Source: Codonopsis lanceolata (Eukaryota; Streptophyta; Magnoliopsida; Asterales; Campanulaceae). Taken from it: a stretch of 64,000 nucleotides of DNA. The notes below the pieces were generated by a model that was not told the DNA's origin, searched no databases, and saw only the letters and a list, made by a program, of their open reading frames with translations. Within the stretch, counting starts at the first letter, position 1. The number at the start of each line of letters is the position of its first letter. Below, in pieces: positions 48,087 to 59,369 of the stretch. The translations under genes were made by a program, and so were the position numbers. The DNA is taken from positions 90,129,401 through 90,193,400 of the forward strand of contig CM028379.1 of assembly GCA_013146195.2 (NCBI GenBank). The letters are read 5' to 3'.

Positions 48087-50904
48087 ATAAGAATATAATA
48101 GTTTTATAAAATTTATTATTATTTACTTTAAAAAGGCTTCATTTAAGAGTTCGCTTTAAGTCTCCAAAAGTGTTGGGCCAGCCTGGTTGTGCCCTTAAGC
48201 AGTGGCGGACTTCCTAGAGTTCAGAGCTCAAAGGCACAGGTCGCATAGGAGATCAAGAAGAATGCTATTATAGTCGTTCCGAGTACATGATGCCTAGGTC
48301 ACTATGGAACAAACTTATCATTGCATCAAAGCTCGCCCTTACAAGGCATCGTCACTAGATATCAAGTTAGAGTTGAAAATAATTGGTAATTACACATATA
48401 AAAACTTCATCAGTATCACTTTGCATCTACTAATGATTTGTCCATTACTAAGAATTTACTAGTGAATGTGCATGGATGCTTGATTGCGTAACCCCATTGA
48501 CAGAAAAGGAGAAAAAGCTATAACTGCATTATCTGCTTTATAGCAAGATTACAGTGTTGTCACAAGTCAGTAAAACAACTTCTTACTTTTCTAGAATGAA
48601 AGTTAACTAATAAGGATTATCTAGGCATTTTGACAACCAACAAAGCAGGAAATCTGCCTTTTTCACATGGCATATATACCTAATATATATATTATATGCG
48701 CCAAACAAGCTGCACATCTTGTTTAACTGGTGCATGCAATGAAGGGGGGAGGGATGCGAGTAAGCGATAAAATTATCATTGACTATGAGAAGTTGGATTA
48801 TTGTCATTATACTTATCAGACTTTTAGGGAAAGAAAGTCCTAATGTTGATTTAGAAACTCATGTGTTCATTTTGCTTTCTAGATTTCTTATCAATAAAAC
48901 AAAATATTGCCTTCTAGATTAGGCATCAAATTAGGAGAACTTGGACTTTTCGATAAGTGATCAGTACAGATGTGAAAATGATTCTTGCCTGATAAATTAT
49001 ATATAATAGGAGGCAACAAATATGTGTACAAGCCATATAGAAGTAGCAAATAACAACAATAAACATCATGTTATCTTTTAATATGCTAAACTCTTTAGAC
49101 TCCTAGTTTTTAAGATGCCATTTGACGAACTGGAAATGAAATTCTCTTCAGTTTGAGAGAATTTTGAAAGTATTGAACATAGAAACTTTTCTTGGTTGTT
49201 CTGGCTTTTGGTTTCCTCTTCCAAAATATCAAGTTTACTTCTTTAGAGAGTTTGACAGCTGTAGGCTAGAATTATCATTTGCCGAGGTTCCCTTTTTTTT
49301 GATGAATGACCATGGAAGTTATCTAGTTATAGGAAAAGACATCTCTAACTCGGAATTTCTTTCATGGCTCTATGCCCAACCAGACGTTGGCGAATTGGGG
49401 CAAAATGCATTAAATGTCATTTGACTGCTGTTGATCCCCAAATAATAACCCGTGCCTTTTGCCATTTCTATCGTAAAGTTTGTGGCACCTTTTCTCCACT
49501 CTTCATTCTGCATATCCCTGTAATATGGAGGCACTACTGCATGAGTTAAAAGGGCATTAGAGACCTACTGCTCTGAGGGTGACTTAGAATACTTACCATG
49601 GGTACCCTGCTTTCTTTCGAGCAGTTTATATTTTTGAGATTCGTGGTGTGATGCTTTAGTTGTGTGTGTGGGGCGCGGGGGGGTGTGAAGTCACTGACTT
49701 GTGGGTGAATCCAGGAGGGTTGTCTACAGCAATTTTCTTTTATGCGCTAAATAAGTGAAGTTCACTGAATATGTTGGTATAGTAGAACCTTATACTTATT
49801 ACTCTCAAGTTTCATTCATAGAAAAATCATTGGACTATGGTGTATATTCAGTATTTTAATCCTTCGGCGTATTTTTCTTTTCATAGATGAACTTTTCTGT
49901 TTAAAGTAGTGAAAACTGTAGCTGCCAAGGACACCATTTTGTGGAGGAAAAAGCCTAAAGCTTAGGTTGAAGCCCTTCTATAACAGTTTGCATCTTGACA
50001 CTAAATAGAAGCTCATTTACGGTGGAGATGTATTGATTATGGTGCAGTGGGAGCATTGATATGAAAATCAACGAGTTTTGGTGTGTATTTAGTTACTGTA
50101 ACTTTTTGGCATATTTATGAAATCTAGAGAATAGTTCCCTATAAGATGGTGAAAACTTGAGCTGCCAAAGGCAACTGGCTTCGATGACACCATTCTGTGG
50201 AGGAAAAGAAAATCCTAAAGCTTATGTATTTGCTGAGTCCTTTTGGTCTCACCTGGACTATTCACTAGTCTTGAGTGATGGCCGTTTTCTACAGGATCTT
50301 GTTATACTTAGTACTAGTGACTGACGTGAAAGGCCCAGAGTACGTTGAGATTTAAATATACTCCATTTCCAGCATGAGTAAGTATGTAGTGGTTGAAGGC
50401 AAAGGATAGTCTTTTTTGAAAAGTTCCTTCTTTAGTAACTCTGAGCAAGTAAGGGTTGATATTCTAACTTAGTTAAGATTCTTTTGGTATTTTTATTCTT
50501 TCCATTCTTGGTGGAGAAGGTGATATGTTAATCTTATGTCCTTGTAGAAATCAGATGGCCATTTGTACTAGATATCTTTTTGATACAGTGAATGGTTAGA
50601 CCAGATCACGAAGTTAAGTATTATTTATTTTATGGATAATCAATCCTGATGATATTCACTGGAGTCCAATTTGTACGGTGTTAATACACGTCTTGTGGGC
50701 TAGTTGAGATTCTTCTCTGATTCTCACTGATAGATAGTAGAAGATAGAAACTAAGCTTAGATGGGCTCAGGCTGTATGAATCAATTTAGTTCTCTGATTT
50801 AACCAAGTGGCTTTAGTAGTGTCTTACTTTAATCTGTTCCCAACAGTATGACATAATGGCTGCCTTCAACATTGCTGCTATTCATCCTCCAGAACATTCA
50901 TATA
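48087..50904. other. Noncoding sequence with an internal duplication
   Basis: AT-rich, intron-like. A segment at about 49835-49975 recurs at about 50075-50230, with shared words GAAAACT, GAGCTGCCAA(A)GG, ACACCATT(T/C)TGTGGAGG and CCTAAAGCTTA. The frame at 49164-49424 has no recognised domain. Confidence 0.45.
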
Positions 50905-51162
50905 CTCCCTCCGTCCCTAAATAATCGTCCTAGTTGACCCGGCGCACAGTTTAAGAAAAAACAATTGACTTGATTATTTATATTTGTTTAATGTGTAGTT
51001 TTCTTTAAAGCCCATGTGTATGTAGCCCATAATTAAAGTAGGGTGAAAAAGTAAGGGTAAAGTGGTAAAAGTGATGTTCTAAAAAGGTAAGTTTCAAACT
51101 GGACAATTATTTTGGGACGAACGAAAAAGGAAAGGAGGACGATAATTTAGGGACGGAGGGAG
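50905..51162. mobile_element. Stowaway MITE, 258 bp
   Basis: CTCCCTCCGTCCCTAAATAA at the left and GGACGGAGGGAG at the right, with TA duplications at 50903-50904 and 51163-51164. It is nearly identical in length and sequence to 7855-8112. Confidence 0.9.
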
Positions 51163-52134
51163 TATTATATTGGTTATGTCTGCACATGGATACAAAATCT
51201 CCTTTTTAATTTGATTTTTTTTTTTTTTACAATTTTTCTGGATCTCATTTTACTAAATCACAAAGACTTGTTATTATTTTCGGGAAATTATTCATCAATT
51301 TGCACTTCAAATTCGCAGCTTAAGGAGCTTTCTTGATGTCATGGATTGCACATTTTGCTTCATATACCTTATTACGTTTTTTTCAGTTTTTCATTTTCAT
51401 TGTTATTAGTCTTCTGCGTCAGCACCAAGAGTGGATTTTCGTTAAGTTTTTACTTGCTTTGTATGTAGATAATACATGGACCTAAGATTGTGTTTGTAGA
51501 TGCCCAGAAGTGGTGGCTTCTGGGTATCTAAATGACCAGAAGTGTGATGGTTAAGGATGTGGTGTAAGAGATCTGTTTTTTTCAGCTTGTTGTAAAAAAA
51601 CGGATTGGAATATATAACTAGATAGACAAATGAACTGGCCTATTAATCTGGTTGATTTATTTACTAGATCTCCCTTTCTCTGACATCAGCAGTAATTAAG
51701 TCCGACCAATTGAACATTTGCAGCTTTTACTGAAATTGTGATGTCAGCCATAAATGCCCCTTTTGTCTGGTTCAATAATGAACTTATAATTTGTGTTGGA
51801 TGCTTAGTTGTGTGGAAGATGTGTTTTTTGTTTATATACATGGTGAGGGTTGGGTTTGTCTTGGCTCATATGGGTTTTGGGGGCAGCAAGGATGCACGGA
51901 TCTTGTGGCAGGCTACGTTTAGTATGTTGTGGTGCATCTGAACTGAGAGGAGTTCTCAGATTTTTCGGAATCGGGTGCTGGAATACTTTCTGTTGTGGGA
52001 AATAAGTCCTTTTTTTTCTCCACCTCTTTGCACCTCAGCTACATTCTTTTAGAGGAGTGCCCCCATGAGAGATATTCTTTGGGGGGGGGGGGGTGGCTGC
52101 AGTAGACTCTCTCACCCCCCCCCTCCAGGTTCTC
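51163..52134. other. Noncoding sequence
   Basis: Includes a G run near 52081 and a C run near 52120. The frame at 51738-51941 has no recognised domain. Confidence 0.4.
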
Positions 52135-52620
52135 CTTTTCTTCTGATAAGTAAGAGATATATTATAAACAAAGCGTCAAAACAGGTGACACATCCTTTGT
52201 ATACAGGGAGTATACTCCAACAATAGAGCCTATACAATATTGAAGCTATCTAAAAACTTAACAAAAGAATCCTACGTACTCCGTGCTCTCTGTGCACCAA
52301 AAACGAATCGCCTCAAAGATGCCCTCCTTCAGCTTGTGTATATCCACCACTACATTCTCAAATCCTACGGTTTCTCTCGTTCCATATACACATACACACC
52401 ATCAAGGGGGCTGCATCACAAACAACATTCCTCCTTTTCTGCGTTTATAAAGGGACCATTCGTGAAACAGATCTTTGATAGACCTTGGCATAACCCAAGA
52501 AATATTAAAGAAACAAAGTATATAATCCAAATCTCCCTGGCCATGGGACAATGAAGCAACAGATGTTTTACATTTTCTTCGTCATTTTTACACATAAAAC
52601 ACCTTTTTCTTCATCATTTT
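52135..52620 (-). mobile_element. 5'-truncated LINE fragment
   Basis: On the minus strand: CFMCKNDEENVKHLLLHC (zinc-binding region), then NERNRRI-like sequence, ending ATATCTCTTACTTATCAGAA. Same family as the copies at 46588 and 52735, with many stops. Confidence 0.7.
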
Positions 52621-52734
52621 CTTCTATCTTGTTCTTTCGTATTTTTCCTTCTTAGTCTTCCTTCTTAGTCCCACTTTTCTCGGTTCGGTGGATGGCTTGT
52701 TTGCTGTTTCTGTATATTCTGCTCTTTATATGAT

Positions 52735-53525
52735 TAAAGTTTTTTTTGATAGGTAAGTAAGTATTATGCTAGCATCAAAACAGGTGCACGTCCTCTATAC
52801 ACAGGTAGTATACAAGAAGAAAATTAATTACACGCTAAGCTATCCACAAACTCTACAAAAGGGTTTGTACCAAAGAAACGACTCATGGCACCAAAAAGAT
52901 AAAGTATGCATAATAAGCTCCTTAGTCTTCTCTAATGTTCTCTCCACGTTCTCGAAAATTCTGGTATTTCTTTCCAACCAAATAATCCAGCATATCGCCA
53001 AAGGGTCAGCCTCCCACAAGTGATTTCTCTGTTTCCGTTTATACAGGGACCACGATCTCATCAATTCCTTCACCGAATTGGGCATAACCCACTCCACTTT
53101 AAACAAACTGAACACAAAGTCCCAACACCTCCTAGCAAAATGGCAATGAAGTAGCAAATGATTTACATTTTCCCCATCACATTTGCATAGGCAGCACCAA
53201 TTGACAAAGACTTTACCACGATGCTGGAAATTATTGCTTGTTAACAAAGCTTCAATAACTGCTCACATAAAAAAACCCACCCTTGAAGGAGGGGCCTTTG
53301 TCCTCCACACATTTATCCAAGGGAACGAACCATTACTACCCAAGATCTTTTGATAGCAGGATTTAACCGAAAATTCCCTGTTCTTTCCACTTATCCACAC
53401 AACAATATCTTCTCTATTTCTATCTACCTTTTGATTGTAAAGCAGCTCGAAGAATCGCCTGAGAGAGTCCAACTCCCAATTCTGTAGGTTCCTTCTAAAG
53501 AGGGATTCCAAGTAACAGTATCTCC
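52735..53525 (-). mobile_element. 5'-truncated LINE with poly(A) tail
   Basis: The minus strand encodes REDIVVWISGKNREFSVKSC and FPWINVWRTKAPPSRVGFFM (53263-53511), then CCLCKCDGENVNHLLLHCHF and CWIIWLERNTRIFENVERT (52840-53247). One stop separates the two frames. The 3' end is ATACTTACTTACCTATCAAA plus an A tail. No target duplication was recognised. Confidence 0.85.
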
Positions 53526-53579
53526 ATTGAAGTGCAGTACAGAACTCACAGTTTACTCCTTATTTTTGGCAAGGGTGCA

Positions 53580-53789
53580 GAGGAAAAATAATTGACTTGA
53601 TTATTAATATTGGTATAGTGTGTATTTTCCTTTAAAGCCTATGTGTATGTGGCTCATAATTAGAGTAGGAAGAAAAAGTATGGGTAAAATGGTAAAAGTG
53701 TTGTCTTAAAAAAGAAACTTTCAAACAAGACAATTTTTTTGGGCTGGATGAAAAAGGAAAGGAGGACAATGATTTTGGGATGGAGGGAG
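53580..53789. mobile_element. Stowaway MITE, left end missing
   Basis: Matches the interior and right end of the 258-bp elements (AATTGACTTGATTATT onward, ending GGGATGGAGGGAG before TA). The left 50 bases are replaced. Confidence 0.7.
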
Positions 53790-53945
53790 TATGATTTTTT
53801 CGTATCTTTTTAAAGTTTTTCGTGTTGCATGGAATAGAACACACTTTTAGAGACAAAAAAGTTGATCACTTGGATTCTGAAGTTTTAGTTTGTTACCTGG
53901 GACATTTGTCCCTTATATTGCTTTAGTGATGAGGGCACTGCAAAT

Positions 53946-54720
53946 TAGAGGTGTAAATGGTTCGACTTGAAACAAATTATGAGCTGAACCGTATGCCATC
54001 GGTTTGAGAAAAATCAAACCAAAGCTAAACCGTTTAAAGTCTTGAGCCGAACCGAACCATGATGGTTCGACTTGGTTCGACTCGGTTCCGTGGTTCGGTT
54101 TTGCGGTTTGGTTTCATTGTTCGGTCTGAATTTAGAAAGAGTTCTAGTCATTCAAAAATTAAGTAAACCAAGAAAATATTATAAAACACGCTAAAGAAAA
54201 TACAAAAAAATTAAATATAATACAATTATATTCATAAACTCACTTTTAATTAAAATGCACAAACTTTCAAATAAAAGGATTAACATTTTTAATTCTTATA
54301 ATCAATAAATTGAATCCAATATAATAAAAATACAATAACGTACATGATATTAAAAACGTTTATGTAAATTCAAAAAGACTAAAGGCAAATTCCTGAATAC
54401 TAATATTAGCCTTATAGTTTATATAGTATAAAAATATTAATAGTATAAGAGTACTAAAGTATAAAGGTTAGGAATTTTAAAGAATTTGTTGTTTGGCTCG
54501 GTGGTTCGACTTGGTGGTTCGGCTCGATGGTTTGACTTGGTGATTCAGCTCAAAATGGTTTGGATTGGTTCGGTTTGACTCGACTCGACATGTCAAGCCG
54601 CAAACCAAACCAAACCGTCCAAAATCTCAAATCGAGCTGAACCATATAGCACCCAAAACCGAACCAAACCACATGGTTCGGATCGACTTGGTTGTTTGGC
54701 GACTCGGATTGGCACCCCTA
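53946..54720. mobile_element. hAT-type MITE with 8-bp target duplication
   Basis: Terminal repeats TAGAGGTGTAAATGG and, on the other strand, TAGGGGTGCCAATCC are flanked by CTGCAAAT (53938-53945) and ATGCAAAT (54721-54728), an eight-base duplication with one change. The interior is full of GGTTCGACTTGG- and AACCGAACCAAACC-type words, so the two halves fold back. The apparent frame at 54565-54792 is a by-product. Confidence 0.8.
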
Positions 54721-55485
54721 ATGCAAATGGTTTGTTTTCTTATATTAATAAACCCGTCTTTCTGGTGTCATATAGTGCCATGTTATGCTTGAAACAATTT
54801 GATTGCTGGTAATACATTTTCAGTTTCTCTCTCTCTCTCTCTCTCCGTGTGTGTGGGTGATCATTGAGCATTCCAGTTGGTATAGTTACTTTGTTCAAAC
54901 CCAATATCATGTGGTAAGTTAGAAAGAGATGTCAGAGCTTAGTCTGAAGAGGGTGAATCTAATGGGTTCCCATTTAATACCAGTCTATGATCAAGCACTG
55001 GTCTTTTCTAAACTGGTGCCGGAAGTAGGCTGTTTCATATTTGTTTGATGTCAGGGAACTTTGTATATCTAAACTCATAACACGTTCAGATTTGCTCTAC
55101 TTTAGTTGCTCCTTTATGTGATCTTCACTTGTTGTTTTTGGTATCTATTCCTTCAATAAGAAGGTTTGAGACAGCTGTTTGTGTTCAAGTTGTTCATTCT
55201 GTTTGTTTGAATTTTGTGTGAAAATGAAGAGGAAGATGATCGATATTGCTGTAGCTCCTTCAGTTGTGTTTGTAGTATGATTCTTTTTGGATGGGTTTTG
55301 GTTCTTATTATACCAACTTTTAATAAGCTCGGAATTCTTTAATTTTTGGAGATTAATTTTTAGTTCTAGTATGTTAATGCATGCTCTAGATTTTTCCTTC
55401 CAGTCCATGATTCATTATTTGGCTTATTAGTTATTAACAGTGTTGTACGGTAACCAGATTTTAAGACTTCTTCTCTTGTTGCCAG
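54721..55485 (+). other. Sequence upstream of the first visible CCCH exon
   Basis: Intron-like, ending in the acceptor CTTGTTGCCAG at 55475-55485. Contains a CT run near 54829-54844. No exon with the expected N-terminal coding sequence was found. Confidence 0.5.
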
Positions 55486-58400
55486 GGAAAAATGTATCTA
55501 AAGGAGGACTACCCATTAAAAGTGAGTAAAGAAGCGCAAGATCATCCTCAACTCAAAACATGCTGGAAGCCACCATCAAGTTGTGTGGACTCAGATAGCC
55601 ATCCAAACGATAATGTGCATCGTTTGATGAAGAAAACTATTCCAACCCCTAGCATTAGCTGGAGTTGCCCGCCCAAAGTAAGCTATGTTGGATGATTTTA
55701 AAATTGTAACTTAACCTTGTATTTTTTACTGCTAAAGGTTGAAGATAGCTTCGTTTTCTACTTCTTTTGAAATGGAATTTTGTTTTTCTTCTCCATCCAC
55801 GTAACAGTTCATGTTGAATTGTAATTGGCGTGTGGCTGCTGGTGAAGAAAGCCAGGAGGTGAAGGCACAGAATTGTATGGAAGGAAGAGTGCTTGAAGCA
55901 TTCTATCCTCATCCTTCAACCATTCCCCCTTGGTAAAGTCTTTTGTTATCTTTCTTTTAAGTTTCTTCTCTAGCCCTTGCCCTTCCACAATTCTTTGCTA
56001 ATTTCATAGATCACTAGGCAGTGGTTTGGGCATATTCCTATGGCGGTAACTGAAGCATTTCATCCTCGTCATTCGGTTTGACTCGAGCTGGCGAAGCAAA
56101 TGAGTCAAGCTTAAATGCAATTTAAGTCCGTTGAAATAAATAAGCTAGCTTGGCTGACTTGAATCAACTTCTTTAGTGAAAAGCACACCTTTTTTTAAAA
56201 AATGTATTTTGTCAGTTCTAACATGGCTCTATCACAAGCTCCAGCTCATCTAGAGTTTAGCACTTCTCATGATGTAAATGAGCCGAGCTTTAGCCGAAAT
56301 TTTTCAGTTTTGAGTTCAGTTCAGGTTTGCTTCAAAATTTGGTGAACCAAGCTTGACTTCCAAAGCTCAACTCAGTTTGGCTCATTTTTTAGCCTACGTC
56401 ATTCCCATAATGCTGTTTTTGAAAGTACTCTAGGGGTATCCTTCACATGATAGGAATTCTATATAACTAGTATACTTGTGCCCGGGGCTTTTGCATGGTG
56501 TTAGTGAGACCGGATCAATGCATGCTCTAGGTTTTGTAGGGGTGACTGCTGAGAATATTAATTGTAGGGGGTGACGTTGAAATGAGAGAAAAAGGAGGGA
56601 GAAAAACAAGGGGGTGACTTTGTAATGGGAAGAGAAAAATGAGATTTAAAAGAGGATAACCACCTTCACACATGGATGTGAGGGTTAATCCTAACTGTTA
56701 AAAGTTTCCAAATGATTTAATATGAGCCAGTTGTTTGCTTTAGTCAATTGTTAGTGCTGTATTATAGATGGCTTAAAAGTAATGATAATGCTGGTGAAGA
56801 AAGCTCTGCACTTTACATAGCCAACAATGCTTGGGAATTAAGCCCAAAATTATTATGTATTTGTCGATAACTTTCAAAAAGCAATATAATTCAGAATCTT
56901 GTTCTTTTTGTTGCGTTACCAAGGCTTATTCATTATTCTCCAACCTCTTGTAGCCCCTCCATGCCATCAGATGCATATGATGGGCATCTTGATGATAGCC
57001 ACATCCCTGTTATCCCCTTGACTCCTATTGAAGAAGAAGAAGCTTACAAAGAAGCACCATCAGAAGCTTCCATTGAGCTGCAGGCACTAGATCTGCCTCA
57101 AGCCACTTTGGAACCTGAATATCTTGACATTCCCCTGAAGGATCCACCTGTTTCCTTGGAGCTACCTGCCAATGTGAAACCTGATATTGTGAGAAAACCT
57201 GGTGTAGATGCTACTGCTGATGCTGCTGCAGCAGCTGCTGCAGCATATACAGCAATTCTGAAGTGCAAAGAGCAGGGTAGTTTGATTGACTCTGATCTGC
57301 TCATCAGTATTCTTACAAATCCGGAATCGGTACAGAAACTGATAATTGAACATGGATTCTCTGAGGATGCTGTTAGTGAACCGGCTGCTGCGCTAAAGCA
57401 AGTGATTTCATCGACTCCAGATGTGGGGCCCAAGCAATCTTGTGAAGAATGTGTTGCGTCAGCCAATTCTGGAACTGTACCTATTTCTGCATCACCACAG
57501 GTAACATTATCAGTTCCCTTACTCAACTCACATATGGATACAGATATTAGGCCGTTTATTATTGCACCTGCTACGTTGGCACAACCACATATGGTGACTC
57601 CTAAACCTAACGAAAATCTTGATGCATGTGCCAATACTGGACTGGTGCGGATTTCTGGACCGATGACTGCAACTTTGCAGGTACCCTTGTCCCTTGCAAC
57701 AACTACTATGAAGATGAGATTCGCTAATAATGGAATTGGTGAACCTTCCAGTACTGGTTCTGGGCCCCTCCCAGGACCAAAGATGGTGACTAGGGAAGTA
57801 ACTAATAAACCTTCACTACCAGCTAGTGTAGGGTTTACTCCCTACTCCTGGACGCCATCAGTACCTTTTAGAAGGTCAAAATCTACGGAGATGTTGATTA
57901 ATAATTTGATCAATGAATGTAGAGGAAGTACGAATACTGAAAGTACACACAGTGCTGGGGTAAAGCTGATGGCACCTTCAGCTTCCTTGCGCACTTTGAA
58001 ACCTGATGTTTTTGAGTGTAAGAAACTGATAAGCCTATATGGAAACAAGAAGAATGGCGAACCCATGCTTGGGTCAAACCCAGAAACTCGATCTGTTGTT
58101 GTGCCGGCGCCAGAAGCTGGAACAGATAACTTGAAAAGGCCCGCACAATCGAGTTTGCATTTGACACCTTCACAGAATATTCCTCACAATGCCCCTTCTG
58201 TGGCAATGACTGCCCCTTCACCAAAGGACATGGAGTACTTCAAAAACCTAGTAAAAAAACATGGAGACGGGAAAGAAACTCTGAAAGTTGATCCTGTGGA
58301 GGTAGGTAAATCACATAATTTCTTACAAGGCCCCTTGACATCTATTGAGCAGAAACCAATGTCTGAGAGGCGTTGCAGATTCTTTAATTCCTCCAGTGGC

Positions 58401-58529
58401 TGCAGGAAGGGATCAAATTGTGAGTTCAAGCATAATGTGAAAAATGTGCTTATCCCTAGTGGGACGTTGTTGGAGGCCTCAGGTCCTAAGAGAATGAAGC
58501 GTAGTGGAGAATTTGGCACAAAGAAGTGA
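55486..58529 (+). CDS. CCCH zinc-finger protein, C3H6-like (first exon not found)
   Basis: Three exons join in frame: 55486-55677, 55808-55932 and 56954-58529 (stop TGA at 58527-58529), all with GT/AG borders. Counting from the first ATG (55492) gives 628 residues, but exon 1 opens with an acceptor and codons before that ATG, so an upstream exon is expected. Order: KEAQDHPQLKTCWKPPSS; WRVAAGEESQEVKAQN and RVLEAFYPHPSTIPP, matching Arabidopsis zinc finger CCCH protein 6 (At1g19860); an acidic stretch; poly-Ala at about 194-201; KEQGSLIDSDLLISILTNPE at about 209-228, a LUMINIDEPENDENS-like segment; a long Ser/Pro/Thr-rich region; a single C-x8-C-x5-C-x3-H finger at 578-597; a basic tail (KRMKRSGEF). 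CCCH fingers usually bind RNA; nuclear RNA binding is inferred. The middle region is longer than I recall for C3H6 and partly self-similar. Confidence 0.85.
55933..56953 (+). other. Intron of the CCCH gene
   Basis: Its central part (about 56040-56400) has GAGCTNGGCT- and CTTGACTC-type repeated words that resemble a worn foldback MITE. No clear ends were seen. Confidence 0.5.
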
Positions 58530-59369
58530 AGAATTCTCCAAAAACAATTTTGATAGGAAATGTTGAGATAGCAAATCTTTTCCCTTTCTCACAGTTGAAG
58601 AAGCCCTTTTACAACATTCATAGTTGCAACATTTTTCTTTACAGTTATAGTTGGACATCTTTCCGTAGTTTTTAGCAAAGGTTTTTCTTTCTAAACTTTG
58701 AAAACCAAGATAGATTTCCCTTCTAGTTGAAATACTGTTGATAGTTATGGGTTTTTCGAGAACTTGTTCTTTGGAATCTTGGTTCTTGATATAATGCTTC
58801 AATCTATTTGTGTCGTCCAATGCCAATTGGGCTTTAGGATTATAGCTTTTTAAGGAATTATTTACCAAAATGTGAGAGCACAAAAAATAATTTTGATGCT
58901 GCTATGATCGTATCTTGTGGAGAAGCTTCTTTTGGGTCCCTGTAAAGCCTCTGGTCGTTTCCAACCAAACTTTTAAACCGTAAACACCACCACAGTACAT
59001 ACATTATCAATTCAATAGACTGAACGTGTTGCCCTGGCAATTAGGTTGTTAAGGTCAAAGGACAAAGAAGTGAAGTCCAAGTTTAAAGTTGTAAGTAATA
59101 ATGAAACAACTCTCAGGAGGGAGGGAAAGAGAGTGTTCTCAGGCAAAGATGATCATTTTCATTATGGCAATAGATAGCAGACCATCCATGAAATTTTTTA
59201 ATCAACTCATGAAACTTATCCAAAATCCAATGTTTACATGCACTGATCCATGCATTGAATAAAGCAGCAAAAAAAACATTAGCAGTTTATGATTTCACTG
59301 GCATCCTTGGGCTAGTTACACAACCAATCCTTGTGACGTCCTTGCAGATTCTCGACTCTCAACGATAAA
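58530..59369. other. Convergent 3' UTR region of CCCH and Pin1 genes
   Basis: Lies between two facing stop codons and should contain both polyadenylation sites. Reverse frames at 58479-59040 are not supported as genes. Confidence 0.5.

Noticed and set aside
49164..49424. 86-residue frame, considered as a lost exon of the CCCH gene
   Set aside because: The sequence does not match the expected N-terminal region and has no fitting splice sites that I could see.
57098..57634. 178-residue minus-strand frame
   Set aside because: It is antisense to the CCCH coding exon. The plus-strand frame is longer and ends in a real zinc finger.
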